Positions 8,839 to 15,806 are shown, counted from the stretch's first letter. The stretch: 39,488 bases of DNA from an uncultured Desulfatiglans sp. (GCA_900498135.1 LR026961.1:1879629-1919116); one strand, 5' to 3'. Translations and numbers: made by a program. The notes: generated from the letters alone by a model not told the origin.

Positions 8839-9158
8839 GCGCCATGACCGATTCTTGACAGGGTTTCGATGACGGAAAGGAGTGTCGGTGGATGGAACCC
8901 TTGGGGTACTTCAATCCAGAGCTGGTCTCCGACATGGATCCGGATCAGGGCTTTCTCTTCATGCTTGGCAGGAACCAGTTCAAGGAATGCTCTGGTTTGC
9001 TGCTGCTGGTCGATGCCGGCTTTCAAGCGGCGCCGCCAGGCATAAAACTGATGGATGCTGATTTTACGCTCGGCGCAAAAGGCCTTGATGGTCTGCCCAC
9101 TCGCGGCCTGCGCCTGCATGATCTTGCTCCAATGCGCTCGGGGATCTGCTTTCGTCAT
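8826..9158 (-). CDS. tnpA: IS66 family accessory protein TnpA (Orf1-like)
   Basis: A 110-residue protein with an N-terminal helix-turn-helix of the IS66/IS3 Orf1 kind: HWSKIMQAQAASGQTIKAFC, then ERKISIHQFYAWRRRL. A beta-rich tail follows (IRIHVGDQLWIEVPQGF), as in IS66 TnpA proteins with the 'V..P.GF' end. It is the first gene of the element, with its start about 110 bp inside the right terminal repeat; GAGGA sits upstream of the ATG. Confidence 0.9.
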   Translation of the reverse strand: MTKADPRAHWSKIMQAQAASGQTIKAFCAERKISIHQFYAWRRRLKAGIDQQQQTRAFLELVPAKHEEKALIRIHVGDQLWIEVPQGFHPPTLLSVIETLSRIGHGACLP

Positions 9159-9267
9159 GGGGATTCCTCCTCTGCTTCTGATATGGCGGCTACTCGGCCG
9201 CTGGGTTCAGAAACGGAGGATACCCCAGATCCGCTCGGTCAAAAAGATGGGTAGCTCTGACGGTTAC

Positions 9268-9275
9268 GTTTGGCG
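9268..9275. repeat. 8-bp target site duplication, right copy
   Basis: GTTTGGCG follows the right end of the IS66 element and is identical to 6599-6606. No sequence change has accumulated between the two copies. Confidence 0.95.
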
Positions 9276-9348
9276 CGATTCGTTGACACGTTTGGTAGAT
9301 ATCGTTTTGAACGCGCCGATTAATCGACCAATGGGTTTGCGTTTGCCC

Positions 9349-9391
9349 GTAGGGGCGGTTCGCGTAAGGGCGGTTCGCGAACCGCCCCTAC
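9349..9391. repeat. REP-like palindrome, copy 2, partly duplicated
   Basis: A half unit (gtaggggcggttcgc, 9349-9363) is directly followed by a nearly complete unit (9364-9391) with the core gggcggttcgcgaaccgccc. The block lies in frame within the RAYT coding region, after the HUH motif, and encodes an RGGSRTALTRTAP-type linker. Confidence 0.85.
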
Positions 9392-9653
9392 AATCGTCGG
9401 TTATAACGATAATTCCATGTGCATGATTCGGCATGACGACATATTCATCCAACGAAACATGGTCATATTGTTCCGCCAACCATTCCCATGAATCGGCAAC
9501 AATTCTCCCCGTCTCGTTCAACCGCATGTCTCCATCCACAATTTCCCCGAAAAGGCATTCCCGGTTCTGTGTGCAGATGGTCACGAAATAGGCCCCGGTC
9601 TGGGAATAATCGTATCCATGTAGTCGGATGGACCGGCGACGATGGTTGGGTTG

Positions 9654-9673
9654 GGGCACGGCGCGCCGTGCCC
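9654..9673. repeat. Second-type palindrome (ARRAVP linker)
   Basis: gggcacggcgcgccgtgccc is a perfect 20-nt palindrome, flanked by GTAA on one side. It is different in sequence from the GGCGGTTCGCGAACCGCC family but similar in design. It encodes RARRAVP near the RAYT N-terminus. Confidence 0.75.
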
Positions 9674-9697
9674 TTACATCATTGCTGGAATCGTGGC

Positions 9698-10870
9698 TCA
9701 TACCGGCACCTCCCCGTTCATCAGTTTGGGCAGGAGGAGGTCGCGGGCTTTGGCGAGTCTCTCGATTGTTTGCTGAAGATTCGCAATTTGAAGATCTATC
9801 GGGAGCACATGCTCCATGAACATCGTCGCGATCCGATCTGTTGGCTGCATAAGCTCAACACCATACAGGTCTTTTTTCGTGATCGCTGCGAAGATCGCAC
9901 CACCGCCGATCATGTCTTCTTTGAAAAAGTGGCTCTTGAGGGCGTAAAAAAGATAGTTCGGTTGATCACAGTTCGACCGGATCGCTGCGAGACCTCGGCC
10001 AATGACAATCTTGTCAGGGGTTATGTTTATGCGCCCGACAGGGGCTCTTACACTGAAAAGTATGTCACCGGGTTCCGCGATACGACTTTGGACTGTGCAA
10101 TATGTCTCATGCGAGGGAAAGCGAACTCCAAAATTGGTCACTCCCTGATGAAATGGTAGCCCGTTGCCATCTTGGTTGTAATAGATGGACTTGGGGCTTT
10201 GCCCCATCGTGATATCGGCAATCTCGCTTAAAGGTTTCTTCTCCCACCCCTCCGGCACGCCGTCAATGATTTGGGTGTGTTCGTGGCCGGGGAAGCGGAG
10301 GTGGACGAACCATTCCTTGAAGAGCAGCCGCGCCGCCTGTTCCAGCAACTGAATCCGCCGCCGGTTGTTCTCGATCAGGTCGTCATAGGCGGAGAGGACC
10401 GAAGCGATTTGATCTTGGGTAGAGTGTGGCAGCACTGGCACTTCAACCAGTGCAAGTTTTTCACGTGGGAGGTGCTTGATAGTAGAACCGGTGAAAAGTG
10501 ACGCCAAATGACCGGTTCGACCCTTATGGAGAAAAAAGTAGTAAAGGAACTCTGGCCGCAAACAATCATGTGGCCGAATCCGGTGAAGTGCTTTCTGGAT
10601 CATCATGCTGGAGCACTGCTCTTTCCAGATCGCACATCGCCCCGGTTCTCCGCCTTCGCACATTACGATGTCGCCATATTTGAGACCGTAGCGGTCCAAT
10701 TCATGTTGTTCGAACCGCATCTCCCGCAGATCGGCCAAGTCAAATTCACCCCAGCGAACATTGACATTCGCGAGGTATGGCAGAGGCTCGCCACGATTCT
10801 TTTTCTGATCGAGCATTTTCCCAAGGCAGAAGTCCGCTACAGCTTCAAGTTTCTGGGTTGGCCAGCTCAT
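9698..10870 (-). CDS. hsdS: Type I restriction-modification specificity subunit S (system 1)
   Basis: The 390-residue subunit determines the DNA target of the M2S1 methylase and the R2M2S1 nuclease. Two target recognition domains are visible. TRD1 (about 1-190) has LPYLANVNVRWGEFDL and DIVMCEGGEPGRCAIW and ends in the conserved LPHSTQDQIASVLSAYDDLI helix. TRD2 starts at GVPEGWEKKPLSEIADITMG and ends with a second long helix, ERLAKARDLLLPKLMNGEV. Length is normal for HsdS. It overlaps hsdM by 4 bp upstream (10867-10870) and the RAYT start by ATGA downstream. Confidence 0.95.
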   Translation of the reverse strand: MSWPTQKLEAVADFCLGKMLDQKKNRGEPLPYLANVNVRWGEFDLADLREMRFEQHELDRYGLKYGDIVMCEGGEPGRCAIWKEQCSSMMIQKALHRIRPHDCLRPEFLYYFFLHKGRTGHLASLFTGSTIKHLPREKLALVEVPVLPHSTQDQIASVLSAYDDLIENNRRRIQLLEQAARLLFKEWFVHLRFPGHEHTQIIDGVPEGWEKKPLSEIADITMGQSPKSIYYNQDGNGLPFHQGVTNFGVRFPSHETYCTVQSRIAEPGDILFSVRAPVGRINITPDKIVIGRGLAAIRSNCDQPNYLFYALKSHFFKEDMIGGGAIFAAITKKDLYGVELMQPTDRIATMFMEHVLPIDLQIANLQQTIERLAKARDLLLPKLMNGEVPV

Positions 10871-12981
10871 ACCCCCAGCTCCTCAAAGTTCCTCTTGATC
10901 GTCGCCGCCAGTTGCACCGCTTCGGCGTTCAGGTCCTCCAACTCGACATGGATGTCGCGCAGCGCCTCCTCGAAATCGAAATTCTCATCCTCTTCCTCCG
11001 GCGCGACACCGACATAGCGGCCGGGGGTGAGGCTCCAGTCGTTGGCCGCGATCTCGGCCCGGTCCACCAGCTTGACCAGCCCTTCCACATCGCAAAGTGT
11101 CGCCTCGGGGAAACGTTCGGTGAGCCAGTGGGCCTGTTTCCAGAAGTAGCGCACCTGCTTGAGCTGTTCCACGGCCAGGGCGCGGGCTTCGTCGGCACCC
11201 TTGCGGGCGCGGGTGATGTCACGGCCCGCCCAAGCGTGGCTATCACGGGCATCGGACTCATTTTCGCAGGTTTCGATCAGGCGGCAGGCGAGCTTGTAGA
11301 GCAGGTCGGTCTGCTTGACCAGATCGCGGCTGGTCTCGGCCAGGGCCGCAAGGCGGTCCACGGCCTTTTTAAGTTCGCCGTTGGTGGTCTTCTGTTCTCC
11401 CCAGGCCGCCTGCTGCTCGCTGACGGTCTTTCGGAACGCCTCTGCATCCGCCTTGAACAGCGGGATGGCGTCATCCAGTTCCTTGAGCGGTTCAATGTGA
11501 GGCGCGTCCTTGCCCAGGGTCTTGAGGAAGGGTTCAACAGCACCGCGCAGCGTGGCCAGCGCAGCGATGAAATCCGGTAGGGGCGGTTCGCGAACCGCCC
11601 CTACATCTGTGGTGGTGAAGCAGGCCGCGCCCTCGGCCAGCATGCGCTGGCAGTAGTCCGCCACCAGATCGAGATAGCGACCGGTCTCGCCCCGGTAGAG
11701 CCAGACGATGGCCAGGAGGTTCTGCTCCTGCTCGGGGGAAAAGTCGAAGATCTTGCGGGTGACTTTGTGGTAGACGTTGCGGGCGTCAATCATCAGCACC
11801 TTGTCGCGGTGCTGCTCTGGCTTGGCGCGATTGAGGAACCAGAGCTCGCAGGGCACGGTGCGGGTGTAGAAGAAGTTGGAGCGGATGGCGACCATGACAT
11901 CCACGTCGCCGGTCTCCACGAGCTTCTGGCGCACCTTGGCTTCGTCGCGCCCGGCGCTGGAGGCCTGGGACGACATGACGAATCCGGCCCGGCCCTGTTC
12001 ATTCAGATAGCTGTAGAAGTAGCTGATCCAGACGTAGTTGCCGTTGCTAATCTTGCCCTTCTTGTTGACGCCGGGCAGGCCGAAGGGCAGGCGCGGGTCG
12101 CTCTTGACCTTGTCGGCATCGATCTCGTCCACGTTGAAGGGCGGATTGGCCATGACGAAGTCGGCCTTGCGCAATAGCTCGTGCGGGTCTTCGTAGTAGG
12201 TGATGGATTTCTGGATGTCGCCTTCCAGGCCGTGCACCGCCAGGTTCATCTTGGCCAGGCGGATGGTGGTAGCGTTCTTTTCCAGGCCGTAGAAGGTGAG
12301 CTTCTCGGTGGGGTTCTCGTGCCGCCGCTCGACCATCCGGGCGCTCTGCACGAACATGCCGCCCGAACCGCAGGCCGGGTCGAGCACCGTGCCGCCCGCC
12401 GGTTCGATGACGTTGGCGATCAGCGAGACCAGCGACACCGGGGTGAAGAATTCGCCGCCGTCATGGGCCTTCTGGTCGGCGAACTGGGTAAGGAAATATT
12501 CATAGATGCGACCGAAAACATCGCCGGAAACGCGCTTGAGTTCCTCGGGGTTGAGGGTGCGCAGCAGCTGGCCAAGCACGGCGTTGTCGAGTTCCTGATA
12601 TTCGCTTTTGGGCAACACACCGCGTAGGTTCTCGTAGTCGGCCTCGATGGACTCCATGGCGTCGATGATCGCCTTGGCGCGGTCGGCGCTATCGGGCAGG
12701 GCCACCAGGGTGTCGAACTGGGCCTTGGGCTGCAGGAAGATGGCGCTCTTCTGTGAGAAATCTTCCTTGGTCAGAGGTCGGGTCTTGCCGCCACGCGTGG
12801 GAAGGTTGGCTTCGATAACGTCCTTGACACCAAGGAAACGGCTGTAGGCATGGCGGAGAAAAACCAGGCCCATGACCGGCAGGAAATATTCATTGCTGGC
12901 GTAGTTGGAGTTGGCCCGCAGGGTGTCCGCCGCGCTCCAGAGCCGCTTTTCAATGGCTTCGATGTGTTCAAGCTGGGCCAT
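10867..12981 (-). CDS. hsdM: Type I restriction-modification methyltransferase subunit M (system 1)
   Basis: The 704-residue adenine-N6 methyltransferase subunit. An N-terminal HsdM helical domain (LWSAADTLRANSNYASNEYF, then LPVMGLVFLRHAY) precedes the SAM-binding motif I GGTVLDPACGSGGMF and the catalytic motif IV NPPF in FVMANPPFNVDE. The protein is longer than classical HsdM (about 520), with an additional helical region after residue 450 that includes DLVKQTDLLYKLACRLIETC. A REP palindrome is embedded in frame near residue 463 (TTTDVGAVREPPLPDF). It starts 2 nt after the stop of the xre regulator, so the two are in one operon. It is upstream of the IS66 insertion and should still be expressed. 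Confidence 0.95.
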   Translation of the reverse strand: MAQLEHIEAIEKRLWSAADTLRANSNYASNEYFLPVMGLVFLRHAYSRFLGVKDVIEANLPTRGGKTRPLTKEDFSQKSAIFLQPKAQFDTLVALPDSADRAKAIIDAMESIEADYENLRGVLPKSEYQELDNAVLGQLLRTLNPEELKRVSGDVFGRIYEYFLTQFADQKAHDGGEFFTPVSLVSLIANVIEPAGGTVLDPACGSGGMFVQSARMVERRHENPTEKLTFYGLEKNATTIRLAKMNLAVHGLEGDIQKSITYYEDPHELLRKADFVMANPPFNVDEIDADKVKSDPRLPFGLPGVNKKGKISNGNYVWISYFYSYLNEQGRAGFVMSSQASSAGRDEAKVRQKLVETGDVDVMVAIRSNFFYTRTVPCELWFLNRAKPEQHRDKVLMIDARNVYHKVTRKIFDFSPEQEQNLLAIVWLYRGETGRYLDLVADYCQRMLAEGAACFTTTDVGAVREPPLPDFIAALATLRGAVEPFLKTLGKDAPHIEPLKELDDAIPLFKADAEAFRKTVSEQQAAWGEQKTTNGELKKAVDRLAALAETSRDLVKQTDLLYKLACRLIETCENESDARDSHAWAGRDITRARKGADEARALAVEQLKQVRYFWKQAHWLTERFPEATLCDVEGLVKLVDRAEIAANDWSLTPGRYVGVAPEEEDENFDFEEALRDIHVELEDLNAEAVQLAATIKRNFEELGV
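11577..11604. repeat. REP-like palindrome, copy 3, inside hsdM
   Basis: A perfect 28-nt palindrome: GTAG, then the 20-nt core gggcggttcgcgaaccgccc, then CTAC. It is the cleanest copy in the window. It lies within the hsdM reading frame without breaking it, at the start of the long C-terminal extension. Confidence 0.9.
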
Positions 12982-12983
12982 GC

Positions 12984-13217
12984 TTACGCTTCCTTCCCAA
13001 AATACGCTTTATGCAGGGCCTCGCCCTTGTCCCCCAGGCTGCGCAGCAGGCTCTCGATCTTCTCCAGCGCCAGCGGCGACGGCTTGGCGCGGTCGTTCTC
13101 CCAGCGGTTGATCGTGGGAAAGGTCACCCCGAGCTTGGCCGCGAACTTTTCCTGAGTCAGACCGGTAAGTTCCCGAAGCTCACGGACCATCCTCGCCATG
13201 CTGTGTTGCTCGTCCAA
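12984..13217 (-). CDS. XRE-family regulator heading the hsd operon (system 1)
   Basis: A 77-residue protein with a single HTH_3 domain: VRELRELTGLTQEKFAAKLG, then VTFPTINRWENDRAKPSPLA. Such small regulators often precede type I hsd genes and delay restriction by controlling their operon. I choose the TTG at 13217 because AAGGAG lies 7 nt upstream; the ATG at 13199 is an alternative. A frame extension to an ATG at 13262 exists but has no ribosome binding site. The stop is 2 nt before the hsdM ATG. The gene resembles the xre gene at 30068-30292 (shared QExFAxxxGVxxxTxNRWEN). Confidence 0.85.
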   Translation of the reverse strand: MDEQHSMARMVRELRELTGLTQEKFAAKLGVTFPTINRWENDRAKPSPLALEKIESLLRSLGDKGEALHKAYFGKEA

Positions 13218-13287
13218 TGGATTTCTCCTTGCTGAATCTATCTGATGTACTGGCGGCACCATTCATAACGCCCGATTTATCACTTGA

Positions 13288-13316
13288 TATATCATCGATG
13301 GGGCCGCAAATGTCAA
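13288..13316 (-). promoter_or_regulatory. Sigma70-type promoter with overlapping operator-like dyad for the hsd operon
   Basis: On the minus strand, TTGACA (13316-13311), a 17-nt spacer and GATATA (13293-13288) form a near-consensus promoter about 70 nt before the TTG of the regulator. The -10 overlaps the palindrome TGATATATCA (13285-13294), and a second half-like TGATAAATC follows at 13274-13282. This is a plausible autoregulatory operator for the XRE protein. Confidence 0.65.
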
Positions 13317-13507
13317 GCGCGACCTTGAAATCCTTGCGGAAATCCCCCTGCGACGCGGCACCTTGAAATTCCCGCCGACACATCACGCCGAATCCCGGTA
13401 AGTAAGGTCCATGGAAGAAGACACGAAAAAAATTCCAGCAGCAGCCCGACACTTTCTCCGTCTCTTCGGTAAGTAAGGGCATAAACCACAACGAGGAGTG
13501 ACCGACC

Positions 13508-13696
13508 ATGGACATCAACGACCTGTTTGACGGAATCATGAAGACTATCAAGCAGTTTGCCGACGAGATCGCTGAGCAGCGGTTGCAGGAAAAAATGCAG
13601 GAGTCCGGACGAGCACCGGAGAATGGGGGTAAGAATACAGAGAATTTTGAGGCGAAAGAGAAGCGGGGTATGACGGATTTCCCAAAAAGGGAGTGA
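13508..13696 (+). CDS. Small hypothetical protein (62 aa)
   Basis: This plus-strand frame has a good ribosome binding site (GAGGAG, about 12 nt before the ATG). The first half, MDINDLFDGIMKTIKQFADE followed by IAEQRLQEKMQE, is likely helical and amphipathic. The second half is charged and disordered (GRAPENGGKNTENFEAKEKR). I recognise no family. Upstream, a 12-bp direct repeat CGGTAAGTAAGG occurs at 13396-13407 and 13467-13478, and a 21-codon frame (13411-13476, MEEDTKKIPAAARHFLRLFG) lies between them. The gene is followed by a bidirectional terminator. Competing minus-strand frames over the same bases have no gene-like features. Confidence 0.45.
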   Translation: MDINDLFDGIMKTIKQFADEIAEQRLQEKMQESGRAPENGGKNTENFEAKEKRGMTDFPKRE

Positions 13697-13751
13697 TCGG
13701 GGCGGTAGCGCCGACACCCTGAATGCGGCGTAAGCCGCTGACAATACGCAG

Positions 13752-13805
13752 AAAAACAAAACCCGTCCAATAACCGGACGTGGTTAGTGGACGAGTCTGT
13801 CTTTT
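13752..13805. terminator. Bidirectional intrinsic terminator
   Basis: The arms at 13764-13775 and 13782-13793 form a 12-bp stem with one mismatch and a 6-nt loop (cgtccaataacc / ggttagtggacg). On the minus strand it is followed at once by GGGTTTTGTTTTT. On the plus strand TCTTTTTT follows at 13799-13807. It can end the plus-strand 62-aa ORF and any minus-strand transcript coming from the right. Confidence 0.7.
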
Positions 13806-13810
13806 TTAAA

Positions 13811-13851
13811 TGGTGGAGGCGGCGTCGACTCTACGCAAAACAGCCTCCACC
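13811..13851 (-). other. Possible tmRNA 3'-end remnant / attachment-site scar
   Basis: Read on the minus strand, 13824-13811 is CGCCGCCTCCACCA, which matches the acceptor-stem 3' strand, discriminator base and CCA of many bacterial tmRNAs. It is followed by a short spacer and an intrinsic terminator, as for a real ssrA gene. The rest of the tmRNA is missing: the T-arm is not normal and I found no GGTTTCGACGG 5' end in the following 450 bp. The sequence also forms a 9-bp inverted repeat (13812-13820 with 13843-13851), so a simple hairpin is the alternative. ssrA 3' ends are common integration sites. Confidence 0.3.
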
Positions 13852-13861
13852 CTCGAATTGC

Positions 13862-14216
13862 CCCACAAACTATTAATGTAACATAAGAAAAGATATCCGC
13901 CGATATCCGACGGCCGTTCATATCAAAGGAAGCGTTTTTCTTCCCCGATTTCCCTGCACCGGACGATGGTAACGGGTTTGCAGTAAAACCGGATACCTGG
14001 CGCTTACCCGCAACTACCTCGAATCCGGTTTTCGGACGCCGGTTCGGTTCCCATAACTTCGAATTACCCGATGCCTGCCCTCCCTCCCGAAAACTGTGCT
14101 GTTTAGGTAAGGCGTATAGCCTACGTAACAGGATAACAACGCTGAAACAGTTCCATTTGTCAGAATCATTTATGGAAATTTATGGGCTTAAGTTCTGCCT
14201 AATGACTCAACAACAT
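13862..14216. other. Intergenic region without recognised gene
   Basis: I see no protein or RNA gene here. There are minor dyads such as gtaaggcgtatagcctac near 14116-14133 and GC-rich pieces with repeated ccgg. The region becomes AT-rich approaching 14200, consistent with promoter DNA for the nuclease gene that follows. Confidence 0.4.
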
Positions 14217-14245
14217 TTGAACTATTAATATCTCTTTGTTAGAGT
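14217..14245 (+). promoter_or_regulatory. Candidate promoter for the RecB-like nuclease gene
   Basis: TTGAAC (14217-14222), a 17-nt spacer and TAGAGT (14240-14245) lie in AT-rich DNA about 50 bp before the ATG at 14297. The -10 matches only four of six consensus positions. Confidence 0.35.
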
Positions 14246-14296
14246 AATAAAAATATCGAAACAGAGGGATAAAAAACCGCATGCTGAACAGTTGCT

Positions 14297-15799
14297 ATGA
14301 AGAACCAGATCAACGCTTCGACATTATACAATTTCGTTCAATGCCCTCGTCGGGTACAGCTTGATTTTTTTGGGGACCCCTCCAAAAAAGATCGCGTCAG
14401 CGCGTTTGTCGAGCTTTTGTGGGAGCGGGGCAATGCCTTCGAGCGCGAAACAATAGAAAGTTTGGATGAACCGTTTGTCGACCTTCGCCCCCTTAAACCA
14501 GCGGAAAAAGAACTGCAAACGTTGCGGGTGATGCGCTCAGGCGAGAAAATCATCTATGGCGGCCGAATCCGAACCGACTCGCTCGTCGGCGAGCCAGACC
14601 TCCTGGTTCGCAAGGGCGAGGGCTATGTGGCGGGTGACATCAAAAGCGGCGCGGGCATCGAGGGCGAAGATGATGAATCCGACGGCAAACTGAAGCGCCA
14701 TTACGCAGTCCAGCTTGCCCTGTATACCGATATCCTTCGGCAAACAGGGTTTTTGTCACGAGACCATTTCCCGTTTATATGGGATGTTCACGGCCATGAG
14801 GTCGATTATGATCTGGATACCTCAATTTCAAAAAGGGAGGGCCGCAGCCTGTGGAATCTCTATCAAGAATGCCTGAACGCCGTCATGGGTATTGCGAGGC
14901 GAGAGCAAGAACCCCTCGCGGCCCTGTGCGCAGTATGCAAGCTCTGCCACTGGCGGTCGTTTTGCCGCGCCCAGCTCAAGCAAGATGATGATCTGACCTT
15001 GATACCCGAATTGGGGCGGGCCAAGAGGGACGTCATGTATCCCTATTTAAAAACCGTTCATGATCTGGCCCAAGCCGACTTGAGCGGCATTGTCCAGAGT
15101 AAAAAAACGATCTTTCCGCGGATCAGCGCCAACACCATCAGACGGTTTCAGGAGCGGGCCAGGTTGCTGACAACGCCCGATGCCAAGCCCTATCTCAAGG
15201 AAAAAATACTATTTCCGGATGCCGGCATCGAGCTTTTTTATGACGTGGAAACCGATCCCATGCGGGACTACTGTTATCTGCACGGATTCATAGAACGGAA
15301 AACATCAAGCCTGAACCGTGAAACTTACCACGCCTTCGTCGCCGAGCAGCCCAACCTGGAACAGGAGCGCGACGCCTTCGCGCGGGCCATGGATTTCATG
15401 AGAAAGCGAGGTCCGTTCGCGCTCTATTATTACTCCCACTATGAAAGGACCACCTTGCGGAAGCTCCGGGAGCGCTTTCCCGACATCGCCTCGGAAGCCG
15501 AGATCGAAGCGTTGTTCTCTTCGGCGTGGGCCATCGATCTTTATTCGGATGTTGTGCGAAAGAGCACCGAGTGGCCCACCAACGATTTTTCAATCAAAAC
15601 CCTGGCGACCTATCTCGGCTTCAAATGGCGGGACAAGGAGCCCTCTGGAGCCGCCTCCATCGAATGGTACCACCGATGGGTTGAAACCGGGAACACGGAC
15701 CTTCGCCAAAGAATCCTGGATTACAACGAGGATGACTGCATCGCCATGCGGGTTCTGCTGGATGGGCTCCGGACCATGCGCCTCGGTTTCAACGGTTAA
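14297..15799 (+). CDS. TM0106-family nuclease: RecB/Cas4-like plus RNase H-like exonuclease domains
   Basis: The 500-residue protein joins two nuclease folds. The N-terminal half is a PD-(D/E)xK domain with GEPDLLVRKGEGYVAGDIKS (catalytic D...DxK). It carries a probable 4Fe-4S cluster formed by Cys16 in FVQCPRRVQL and a cluster around residues 212-225 (CAVCKLCHWRSFC), as in Cas4 and AddB. The C-terminal half (about 310-500) is RNase H-like (YprB/DEDD type), with FYDVETDP for the first D-E pair and DYNEDDCIAMRVL for the last motif. The start is the ATG at 14297, which fits the usual family beginning (INASTLYNFVQCP), although no good ribosome binding site is visible. It is the only large plus-strand gene in the window. 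A DNA repair or defence role is likely; the substrate is unknown. Confidence 0.85.
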   Translation: MKNQINASTLYNFVQCPRRVQLDFFGDPSKKDRVSAFVELLWERGNAFERETIESLDEPFVDLRPLKPAEKELQTLRVMRSGEKIIYGGRIRTDSLVGEPDLLVRKGEGYVAGDIKSGAGIEGEDDESDGKLKRHYAVQLALYTDILRQTGFLSRDHFPFIWDVHGHEVDYDLDTSISKREGRSLWNLYQECLNAVMGIARREQEPLAALCAVCKLCHWRSFCRAQLKQDDDLTLIPELGRAKRDVMYPYLKTVHDLAQADLSGIVQSKKTIFPRISANTIRRFQERARLLTTPDAKPYLKEKILFPDAGIELFYDVETDPMRDYCYLHGFIERKTSSLNRETYHAFVAEQPNLEQERDAFARAMDFMRKRGPFALYYYSHYERTTLRKLRERFPDIASEAEIEALFSSAWAIDLYSDVVRKSTEWPTNDFSIKTLATYLGFKWRDKEPSGAASIEWYHRWVETGNTDLRQRILDYNEDDCIAMRVLLDGLRTMRLGFNG

Positions 15800-15806
15800 G
15801 ATTCAA

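Larger units (their letters stand above)
6607..9267 (-). mobile_element. Complete IS66-family insertion sequence (2,661 bp)
   Basis: The element carries the standard tnpA-tnpB-tnpC trio, read right to left. It is bounded by 20-bp terminal inverted repeats (6607-6626 and 9248-9267), GTAASCGTCAGAGCTACCCA with a single mismatch at position 5, and by exact 8-bp target duplications. All three genes look intact, so it may be mobile. It is inserted in a RAYT gene inside a type I R-M operon, between hsdS upstream and the AlbA_2 gene and hsdR downstream. Its genes run in the same direction as the operon. Confidence 0.95.
9268..9701 (-). pseudogene. REP-associated tyrosine transposase (RAYT), N-terminal fragment
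   Basis: The 5' part of the split RAYT gene. It shows RRSIRLHGYDYSQTGAYFVT, ICTQNRECLFGEIV and the HUH metal motif in VVMPNHAHGIIVI, then GRLIGAFKTISTKRVN. Its reading frame stops at the first TAA inside the IS66 terminal repeat. The ATG at 9701 overlaps the hsdS stop as ATGA, so the uninterrupted gene was coupled to hsdS at one end and to the AlbA_2 gene at the other. RAYTs are single-copy Y1 transposases that act on REP palindromes. REP-type palindromes are present in this very gene (9349-9391 and 9654-9673). The fragment is non-functional alone because the C-terminal Tyr segment lies beyond the insertion. Confidence 0.9.

Noticed and set aside
13180-13770. Minus-strand open frames of 196 and 148 codons over the regulator promoter and the 62-aa ORF
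   Set aside because: They overlap the hsd promoter and the xre gene, have no ribosome binding site and no family features. The shorter plus-strand ORF has better signals, though still only moderate support.
13812-14296. Full-length tmRNA gene on the minus strand
   Set aside because: Only the 14-nt 3' end resembles tmRNA. No 5' end, tag reading frame or regular T-arm was found, so it is reported only as a possible scar.
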